Shown: piece after piece, positions 25,090 through 33,802 of the stretch | Layout of the letters: each line of letters starts with the position of its first letter | Position numbering within the stretch: position 1 is the first letter of the stretch | Source: Owenia fusiformis | Taxonomy: Eukaryota; Annelida; Polychaeta; Sabellida; Oweniidae | Length of the DNA: 64,000 nt | Assembly (NCBI GenBank): GCA_903813345.2 | Contig: CAIIXF020000010.1 | Location: 17,927,181-17,991,180 of the forward strand | Direction of reading: 5' to 3' | Position numbers and translations under genes: made by a program | Notes under the pieces: model-generated | What the model saw: the letters and a program-made list of their open reading frames with translations, nothing else | The model's database searches: none | What the model was told of the DNA's origin: nothing

Positions 25090-27965
25090 CTACTTCAAGG
25101 CTCTATAGTTGTATTTGGCTGGGTGATCTCTCCATAGTCTGTCAAGCTTACTCTTAAAGTGATTCAGGTCATCAGCTTCCACTACTTCTTGGGGGAGGGA
25201 ATTCCAAGAGTTTACTACCCTTTGGGTAAAGAATCCTTGTCTTAAAATCAATCTGTTTTGTTTTTTCAAGATTCTCTTATTGTTGCCTCTGGTCCTTCCT
25301 ATGTTATGTGATAGAGGTAGAATATTGCTAATTGGAATGTCATATTTTTCATTGAGGATTTTCCAAGTTTCAAGCATATCCCCTCTTAAGCGCCTGAACA
25401 CAAGTGATGGTAACTTTAGGTCCATAAGTCTTTGGGAGTACTCTTTATCTTGGAATCCTGGTATGCATCTCGTAGCTCTCCTCTGGACTGCTTCAATAGC
25501 TTCAATATCCTGTATTAAGTATGGTGACCATACAGTGTTTGCATATTCCAAGTGTGGCCTGACCATAGCCTTATATAACATCATCATATTTGAAGGATCC
25601 AAAAACTGGAAAGTTCTTCGGATAAGACCAAGAATTTGGTTGGCCTTTTTTACCACCATCAGTATGTGTGTTTTGTTCTTTAAGTCATTCGCCACCATCA
25701 TTCCCAAGTCTTTTTCACATTCTGATTCCTGGAGAACTGTATTACCCATAGTGTAACTGTAGTCTGGAGAAGATTTACCAATTCTTAGGACCTTGCATTT
25801 TTCACTGTTAAATTGAAGTTGCCAATCATTTGTCCAATTCATTAGGGATTGGATGTCTTCCTGTAGCTCGTCACAGTCATCCGTGGTGTTCACTTCCCGG
25901 TACAGTTTTGTATCGTCTGCAAACATTATCAGAGGGCTGTTAACAGTCTGGGGTATGTCATTTACAAATACGAGAAACATTACCGGTCCTAAAACGGTTC
26001 CCTGCGGGATTCCAGAAGTGACATCTTTCCATGACGATGCTTCTCCATTGATTATTACTCGTTGTTTCCTTAATTGTGAATTTCCACTCTCAGCATTGTC
26101 TGTTGAGGCTCGATTCGCGGGGTCGAATTGGTCATTTCCTGTATTTGCTCCGAGGAAGGATTTCAACCACTGGAGGGCATTACCCATAATTCCAAGATTT
26201 TCAATTTTCTTTATAAGACGCTCATGGGGGACTTTGTCAAATGCTTTCTTAAAGTCTAGGTAAATTGCGTCTATATTGCTACCACTATCGAGAACTTCAG
26301 TCCATTTTTCAGAGTCGTCAAGAGATTGGTTACACATGATCGACACGGTAGGAAGCCATGCTGGCATTGCGTCAAAAGGTTGTTTTCTGATAAGTGTGAC
26401 AGGATCCTTTCTCTAATAATGGATTCGAGTATCTTACATACTATGGACGTTAAACTTACTGGCCTGTAGTTGGTAGATAGGTTTTTCTTCCCTTTTTTAA
26501 ATATCGGTGAAATATTAGCTTGTTTCCAATCTTGAGGCAGCGTTCCAGAGTTTGTTGACATCTTGAATAGGAGGTATAGAGGTCTGCATATGGTACACCT
26601 GAGTTCCTTTAATATGCGGGGTTTTATCTTGTCTGGCCCGGGTGACTTGTTTGTTCTTAGAAGCTCCAGCTTTTTCATTACTTCATCTTCTGTGAAAGTC
26701 CAGGCCTCGATGTAACTTGTTATTCTGATATAGTGACCTGTTGGTATGTTATCCTTGTTCTCCTTGGTAAAGACACTAGAGAAGAATCTATTCAGCTCTT
26801 CTGCTTTATCTAAGTCACTAGTTGTTGTTGTGCCATCCTCTCTGTTGAGCTGGGGTATTCCACTCCTTGTTTTCATTTTGCTGTTGCTGTACCCCCAAAA
26901 TTTCCTTGGTTGGGATTTTGCTGATTTTGCAATATTCCTTTCAAATTCCTTGATAGCTCTAGTTACCTCATTTTTAGCCTGGTTTCTCTCCTTAACGTAT
27001 TGCTGGTATTCCTCTCCCTTCTTCGTTCTTTGGTATCTCTTCCATGCACCATGTTTCCGTTTGATTTGCGCTAAACATCTCTTATCCATCCATGCTTTTG
27101 CTGTTTTTCTAGCCTTGACTTGTGGGACATTTTTACTATAACTTTCGTCCATTCTTCTTTTGAACATGTCCCAGCATTCATCAATATCCTTGTCTTTAAA
27201 TTCTCTGTCCCAGTCGATGCTCAGTTCTTCCTTCATCTTTTCATAATTGGCCTGGTTCAGTAGGGGGATTAATCGTTCTTGTACTGTAAACTCAGCCTGG
27301 TAATGAAGGACAAAACTTATTACTTGATGATCACTTTTCCCTATTCCTGCCTGTATCTCCAGATCTGAAACCATGTCCATTTCATTTGACAGTACTAGAT
27401 CAAGGATATTATCACCCCGCGTTGGCTCACTTACATGCTGGTAGAGGAAGGTATCATCTACAAGTTCAGTGAATACATCAGCAATTCTTCTGTCAGGGCA
27501 TCCTGGAGTTGTACAATTTAGTTCCCAGTTTATTCCTGGAAGATTGAAGTCCCCCATAATAAGTAAATGCGTTGGTTTTTTGTCACAATTGTTTTTTATC
27601 TGGTCAAATAGGGCTTCTGAGTTTGTTTCCTCGCTTGTTGGGCTTCTATATATACAGCCAATTATTGCATTGTCCTTTCCACAACTCATATTCAGCCATA
27701 CTGATTCCTTGACGTTATGGTCTGTTTCAAGTTGATGACATTTTAAGTTCTCCTTAACATAAACTATCACACCTCTAGTATTTTCTTGCAGGTTGTTAGT
27801 GAAGGGGGTATACCCTTGGAGAGAAATTTGTGCTTCAGATAATTCATAGTCTTTTCTTTTAACATTAACTTCAACAACTCCGATTACATCTGGCTTCATA
27901 TTATGGACTAACAATTCGAGTTCATCTTTTTTATTCGGAAGACTGTCAATGTTTGTATATATCAC
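25090..27965 (-). pseudogene. LINE ORF2: endonuclease-reverse transcriptase, one frameshift
   Basis: The N-terminal part (27965 to about 26305) is an APE endonuclease with VIYTNIDSLPNKKDELE, IIGCIYRSPTS, MGDFNLPGINW and SDHQVISF, followed by a connector and the first RT motifs (KQANISPIFKKG, NYRPVSLTS, QHGFLP). After about 26302-26310 the frame changes. It then reads through YLDFKKAFDKVPHERL, SGIPQGTVLGPVMFLVFVND and FADDTKLYR (catalytic FADD at 25912-25923) to a conserved C-terminal YNYRALK and stop at 25090. The break is in a short A run and fits a 1-base loss. The frame has no ATG near its start and stays open back into the end of ORF1, as often seen in CR1 elements. Between YLDF and SGIPQG there is an unusual extra segment of about 27 residues. 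Confidence 0.9.
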
Positions 27966-28018
27966 TTTCAGTTTATTTACACTATTTACAATATTTACAT
28001 TACTGTTTTGTCTAGGGG

Positions 28019-29338
28019 TTACTCGTCCTCGTCCCCCGAATCACCCTCCTGCGTTACAATCAAAAGAGGCGGCTGTTTTGGCAGTTTGTTGATTTCTGGT
28101 GCTGGGGTAGGCTGTTCATTAATTGTCGTTTCCTGTCCTCCGCTCTTCTTAGCTTCATTAGATGAAGTATTTCCACGGGGCCTGGCTTGTGCAGTTGTGT
28201 TCCTGGGGATTATAACTCCCTTCTTTATGATATAGTCTTTTCCATTATTAGGTAGACTTCTCAGTTCCTCAAGCAGTCGACGTGAATCATCTCTTTCAAG
28301 GGGTGTCATATCAGGCTTAATGTATATGTCTCTGTAGTTGTCCCCTTTATTCCTCAACGATTTGGCATTACGTAGGATTTCATACTTATCCCTTGTTTCT
28401 TTAGTGACTACTAGCAGTGGTCGAGTTTTGTTCGGGGCTGGTTTTCCTAGACGGAATGATTTCTCAAGCTCGACTTCTAATTCAAGTCCATCCGCGATAA
28501 GGTCATCTGCTTTCTTTGTATCATCCAACAATCTTTGACGTGGTGTGCTGGCTTTACTTTCTGGAATATTAAATATGACTAGATTGTTTTTGCGTTTTTC
28601 CCTTTCAGCATATTCACGCAGTGATGCTGTTACATTTGTATTGGCTGGCTGAGGGGGCACATGTTCTGATTCAGTATTACTTTGAGTGGAATTGCTTTTC
28701 TCGGAATTGATTTGGGGTGATACCTTATCCTGCTTCCCCTGTATGTCGGCTAATTTTGTTGTTATTTCTCCGAGAACTGTTGATATTTGCTGTAATTGTG
28801 TCTCAACAAGGGGATCAGTTAAATTTGAGTCATTTGTTTTTGGTCTTGCCGATCTTGATGCTTGAACTGACTGATCTACAATGGGACTACATTGTTTACA
28901 GTACCAATGAATATTTTTGTGCTTTTGAAGAATTCCAATCAGATTTAGGGACAGGTCTTGGCATGTGATACAAGCCCATTTCAAACAACGCTCACACTGG
29001 ATTTCTGCGGGTGGTTTTTTACAGAATTCACATGGATAGTCAATAATTACCTTGCCAACTCCCTCTCCGTCACCTTTGTCTTTCCTCTTGGTGTCTTTTT
29101 TTACCTTTACCTTGTTGTTTTTTGCAGCTTTCGTCGATGAACGTGTATTTTTTCTTTCACCGGAAGTGGACTCATTTTCTGCAGGTACCTTTTCGGCAAT
29201 ATTTTGCGACATTTCATTTTCAATCTCTGAATCCGATCCCTTTTCACTATCTTTTGCGATTCCAAGATCACTAAGAACAATATTCCCTAGAAGATTTACA
29301 CTTGAATGTCTTACTCTTGGAGAATCTTTTGAAGCCAT
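28019..29338 (-). CDS. LINE ORF1 protein with PHD-like zinc finger
   Basis: 439-residue frame starting MASKDSPRVRHSSVN. A Lys-rich region is followed by a Cys/His cluster (CEFC, CERCLKWAC, CQDL, HWYCKQC) typical of the PHD-like finger in CR1/L2 ORF1 proteins. Then comes a putative coiled-coil stretch (PLVETQLQQISTVLGEITTK). A conserved C-terminal block follows with NNLVIFNIPES, EKSFRLGKPAP and RPLLVVTKE, seen in LINE ORF1s as an RRM-like/CTD nucleic-acid-binding region. It ends SGDEDE and stop. The frame is intact. ORF1 proteins bind LINE RNA and assist retrotransposition. The downstream ORF2 frame begins within about 55 bases. Confidence 0.88.
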   Translation of the reverse strand: MASKDSPRVRHSSVNLLGNIVLSDLGIAKDSEKGSDSEIENEMSQNIAEKVPAENESTSGERKNTRSSTKAAKNNKVKVKKDTKRKDKGDGEGVGKVIIDYPCEFCKKPPAEIQCERCLKWACITCQDLSLNLIGILQKHKNIHWYCKQCSPIVDQSVQASRSARPKTNDSNLTDPLVETQLQQISTVLGEITTKLADIQGKQDKVSPQINSEKSNSTQSNTESEHVPPQPANTNVTASLREYAEREKRKNNLVIFNIPESKASTPRQRLLDDTKKADDLIADGLELEVELEKSFRLGKPAPNKTRPLLVVTKETRDKYEILRNAKSLRNKGDNYRDIYIKPDMTPLERDDSRRLLEELRSLPNNGKDYIIKKGVIIPRNTTAQARPRGNTSSNEAKKSGGQETTINEQPTPAPEINKLPKQPPLLIVTQEGDSGDEDE

Positions 29339-29677
29339 ATTTAACAAGACCTTGGATGGGGCAGAGATATTTATGAAGAAGAATGAACTCTGGGAATTTT
29401 CCTCTTCTGTGTTATTACAAGTTGTACACAAGAAACTTTGCAAAACAACAAATTCGAACATGAACAATTTATTTCAATTTCTTACCTAAAAGTTAGACCA
29501 ACTAAGGAGGGCAAAATGTGTATTCTCGGTATCGTCATGGGCCCACATTTTTGTTCGAACTTCTGATTAAGTTTAACCCGAAATCCATAATCAGGTACTC
29601 CAGATATTTGACGCCAATCTTTGGGCAAATCCTTCGAATTTCCTTCCAACATTTTTTATTGCTTACACTGTTTTCAG

Positions 29678-29685
29678 TGACGTCA
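29678..29685. promoter_or_regulatory. CRE octamer TGACGTCA upstream of the LINE ORF1
   Basis: Perfect palindromic cAMP-response-element core, followed at about 29710 by a half-like TGACGTAAC. It lies 340 bases upstream of ORF1 on the same element's leader and could be part of an internal LINE promoter. That role is inference. Confidence 0.4.
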
Positions 29686-29903
29686 CATATTTTGATGTGC
29701 ATTATTAGTGACGTAACACACACTTCCGGTTCAAGAAAAGTTGAAATTTTCGGAAATTTTTTGATTTGGCACTTATTTGGGCCAAGGGGCATAATATCAG
29801 TGTCAAATTGGTACAAAGTTAACTTCTGGTAAGTGAAACTATACATCGCCAAAAGTGATTCTGGCGATGCATCGATGTCTGGAACATCGATGTTTAGACC
29901 TAA

Positions 29904-31916
29904 ACTCTGTTAAAGCATGATAAAAGGCAAGAAGTTTAGTTAGAAATAAAAGAGTTATCTAATGAATGGGACCCTTACATGGCTCCTAAAAGGTAGAAGA
30001 CACTAAATGGTGTAACACTATAAGCTGAATTTTGTCCACATAGAGCATGTGCACAATACTAAAGACATGTAAAATTGAACTGTCAAAAGAACTGAAATAT
30101 ACTTACCAGCTCGCCTCTTCCGGAAGTTATGATACGTTATGGTGTAACTACGGTAATTAATTTTAAGATATTGAAAAAATCAACAACATTCAATTTCTAG
30201 GGTGTACAACCATTTTCGAGCGAATTTGCCGATATAATAACAATATTTTTTAGTTCCCCTAGGCTATATATAAACTTCATCAATACACAGTATATTCAAC
30301 ATAGGTTTTGCTTCTCGATTTTTAAATATCACTATGCAAAGACAGGGACTCATTTTAGGTAAAATAATTGCTTCACCAATGAAAATTAAAGGGAACGTTA
30401 GCTCACAAAATAAATAAATCTATTACAATGTTAAGTATATGATTTGAAAGATTGTCTGGATTATATGTGTGATCGATTGATGCATAAACAAACATATTCA
30501 TTTCAACTTGCAGACCTCCATTCTGGCTCATGTATAGGCCTAAGACGCCATATTGCCTTATGTATTGTACTGCCCATGCGTGCATACTTAATGCGTGACG
30601 TCACATCGACAGAGATCAGCGATCAAGTTTGACTAAAAAATTAAAAGATCCACACTTAACAGCACAAAAATGATATCAATGAATGCCTATTTCATATCAA
30701 ATATTAGTGTAGGATGTAAGGTTTAAAATTTTTCATGTTATTTAGTATTTACAGAAGCAGAGCTTGTAAAGAAACCAAGTTTTAAATTCCGATTTTGACT
30801 GTTGATAAAAATAAAGAAAAGAGAGAAAGAGGCGACTTGTTAGAAACAATGACATGAAATTGTGAATAAAAAAGATATTATTGTGGGTTTTATTTTTTGA
30901 GAGTTCATCAAATACACTCATGTGTATTAATTTAAATATGTATTGTAATACCTCTCAGTTCTACCAAAGATTATAAAAACTGATCGAAATGGCTTCGTTT
31001 TTCAAGTATAAAAGACAATACCCTACCCGGAAGTAGTATAACATGTATATTGTAAACTGTAAATCACGTGAATTGGCTGATGCAATCAGGATGTGACAAG
31101 TGCAAAGTAACTATGATGCAATCAGGATATGACTTGTGCAAAATAATTGGCTTCACCTAGAATTCGCGATCTTTGCTCTTTAGCATAACATGAAGACATG
31201 TTTTGTGTTTAAGCAGCTAGATTCAAATACAAACTAAATGAATAAAACATAAACCAACCATCATTTGTTCCAATCATGGCGAATTTTCAAGGAAATATGT
31301 GTAACTGAATGTAAATCAACAGCGGAGCTCTTCAATTATGAGGTTAGAAAAATGTAAAAATAAAAACAAAAATAAATCTCACAGAATAGAGCTATTTATA
31401 CGATTCTAAGTACATTTTAAGTGCTCCATACATTAATGTAAGTATAAAAGCCATTAACCTCAACTGGGAAGCACTTTCCAACTATTTTTACGGCTTGAAT
31501 TGTAAGAAAATGGCACTTATCTCAAAAATTGTGAAGATGAAGTTTATATATATCTGTATATGGGGGTGCGAAAATATAGTCATAGCATGGGCTAATTCGC
31601 TTAAAAATGGCGATACATACCTCAGAACTTGTATTTTGTGATTTTTTCAATATTTTAAAATTAATTACCGTAGTTACACCATAACGTATCATAACTTCCG
31701 GAAGAGGCGAGCTGGTAAGTATATTTCAGTTCTTTTGACAGTTCAATTTTACATGTCTTTAGTATTGTGCACATGCTCTATGTGGACAAAATTCAGCTTA
31801 TAGTGTTACACCATTTAGTGTCTTCTACCTTTTAGGAGCCATGTAAGGGTCCCATTCATTAGATAACTCTTTTATTTCTAACTAAACTTCTTGCCTTTTA
31901 TCATGCTTAACAGAGT
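29904..31916. mobile_element. 2-kb foldback element with about 280-bp arms
   Basis: The left arm 29904-30182 (ACTCTGTTAAAGCATGATAA onwards) is the reverse complement of 31638-31916 with only a few differences. Shared landmarks are CATGTAAAATTGAACTGTC, ACTTCCGGAAGAGGCGAGC and CGTAGTTACACCATAACG. The 1.45-kb centre is AT-rich without a transposase and contains a CRE octamer at 30596-30603. High arm identity implies a young element or gene conversion between the arms. No convincing target-site duplication was found, so the element class is unresolved. Confidence 0.85.
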
Positions 31917-33802
31917 GTAGTAAAAATCATTTTTTCTCATCCCTTTTTCCCAGAGACATGTTTTATATATCTCTGCTTTTTCCCGCAAATGTATTACATT
32001 TCTCATTCTTTAGTTCATTTCTGTATGTTCTCTGATATTTTCTTACTTTAAAAATGTCTAAGCTTGCCGAAATGAACCAATGACCTTCAGTACATCGTAA
32101 CCGGAAGTACTGAAGTACTATTACTTATTTGTTGCGTTCAGTATTTTAGTGCATTTACGTGCTGTATTTTAGAGGACTTTTTCTCTGATCTTTTCCCGAT
32201 GTACATCGATGTATGTCGGTTTATTCCTGAAAATTGCCAATGTACGCGACAACACTAACTTAGGGTTTACAGTTTTTTAGGCGGGGCTGCCCCGACCCTA
32301 ATGTCTTTAACTATCGGAGTTTAATAGGGTCATTAGGAGCAGGGATCGTCCCAGATTAGAATTCATGAACTTCATGAAAAAATTTTAATTTTGAGCCCAG
32401 CGTTACTTAGAGGAGTTAATTTTTTTAAATACCCACTTAGTTAGTATATGCGATATGTTTGTCACAATGTAATCTTGTATGATGAATTGTTAAACTTACC
32501 ACACTTTTGTTGTTGAACATGGTGTCATTACGCTGATTTGATTGAACATGGGCTTTTAACAGACTCTTGAAAGCCCATAGATTGTAAAATCACGACTTGT
32601 TGAAATATTTTTTCAAATAGACCCACTTTTGGAAGCATACAAGATTTTGCCGAGATGATAGTGTATACTTGGAAAAGTCAATGACCCTGGTAATTCCTCA
32701 CATTAATGTGCCTAACAGTTTTTACCCCCCACTTCAACCCTATATACAAAAAGGGTCACTCCTGAAATAACCACTACTCTCTATTTCTTGGATATCTCAC
32801 ATTTCATCCCTTCTTGTGGTCCGATGTTTGATTATATCCAATTCTTTGTGGTGCTTTAATCAATGCCACCTTTTATAGTCTCTGGTGCTGATCTTTACTT
32901 TGTACTATCACTGATGTGTTTTACTCTGTTGTTTTTTACACAGTTTATTTTTTGTTTTTATTGCTTTTACTTTAAATCCTTATCTACACTTTTTTTATCT
33001 ACAGTTTAAGGCCTACTATGTATATTTTCAACACTCTTTGGCAAAAATAAATATTTAATTTTTGACTTCATAGTACTTCCAATGGATTGATAAATACTTT
33101 ATCTTTTAAAAACACCAAAAAACAGATTAAATGGACCACATCAAGGCTTACAATATATTATCAATTTTTTTTTACTATTTACAAGTGTAAATAATGCATT
33201 TTTATGTTACCATCACAAGTGGCGTTTGGCATTCAGAACCTGTAACAAATAACAGGTGGTGACATTTTGCTCATTAATGCTTTATTTCATTGTTCAACAT
33301 TCTCTACATAGATTTTTAATTTTTTGATTATTGTCATATGTACCCACTACCCAATGGTGTTTACACTATGACAATCAGACCATTAGAAGGGATTTTATGT
33401 TGAGATATCCAAATTGAGATTACCAATTTATGCTGAGTACCACATATGCAAGAGAGGGGAAAGACTTACTTCTTATGCATTTAGTTACAAGTATTCCTTG
33501 CACTGGAGACAAGCAGGGGAGAAAGAAATTATTCTCATCCATAAATATTAAATTTACCTTTACTTTGAGAGGACTGCAAATAGGTTCATAATATTTAGCC
33601 AGTATTTGATCAAACATACTGCCTCCAGTCTCTGTAACTTGTGCATTGATTCCCAGATAAACATGAAATTGAGAGCTTTTGTATAAGTATTTCCAGTAAG
33701 AAAATGTATTTGTTTTCATGGTCTTACTTATTTTTAAACTTTACATTATGTATTTGAATTACAGGTTATTATATTGTTCCACAAGTCCAGCAGAGAACCA
33801 TA
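31917..33802. other. Intergenic stretch upstream of NGRN
   Basis: AT-rich. It includes a dispersed-repeat copy near 33212-33290 (see 43030-43140). The NGRN promoter and 5' UTR should be near its end. I found neither a GBA2 5' exon nor another gene here. Confidence 0.5.
33212..33300 (-). repeat. Dispersed repeat, copy 1 (CATTTGTTACAG family)
   Basis: On the minus strand it reads GCATTAATGAGCAAAATGTCACCACC, then TTATTTGTTACAGGTTCTGAATGCC. It matches the region 43035-43100 (plus) and more weakly 48930-49020 (plus). The family is not recognised. Confidence 0.55.

Larger units (their letters stand above)
24985..29500 (-). mobile_element. CR1-like non-LTR retrotransposon (LINE), near full length
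   Basis: Two consecutive minus-strand frames have the ORF1/ORF2 organisation of CR1/L2-type LINEs. ORF1 has a PHD-like zinc finger; ORF2 has an APE-type endonuclease and a reverse transcriptase. The 3' end lies near 24985, where a short (AACTAT)n-like tail (minus AACTATAACTATAACTA) follows the 3' UTR, as is usual for CR1. The 5' boundary is uncertain: a GC-richer leader may extend to about 29850, with a TGACGTCA octamer at 29678-29685. One frameshift in ORF2 is the only clear lesion I see. Confidence 0.88.

Noticed and set aside
29535-29852. 105-residue minus-strand frame upstream of LINE ORF1
   Set aside because: Lies in the LINE leader or adjacent repeat, with no domain features. The opposite strand is equally open, so it is probably chance or an untranslated leader.
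33420-33719. Minus-strand frame as a candidate GBA2 N-terminal exon
   Set aside because: Sequence does not resemble the GBA2 N-terminus and the junction phase needed for the exon at 22375 is not met.
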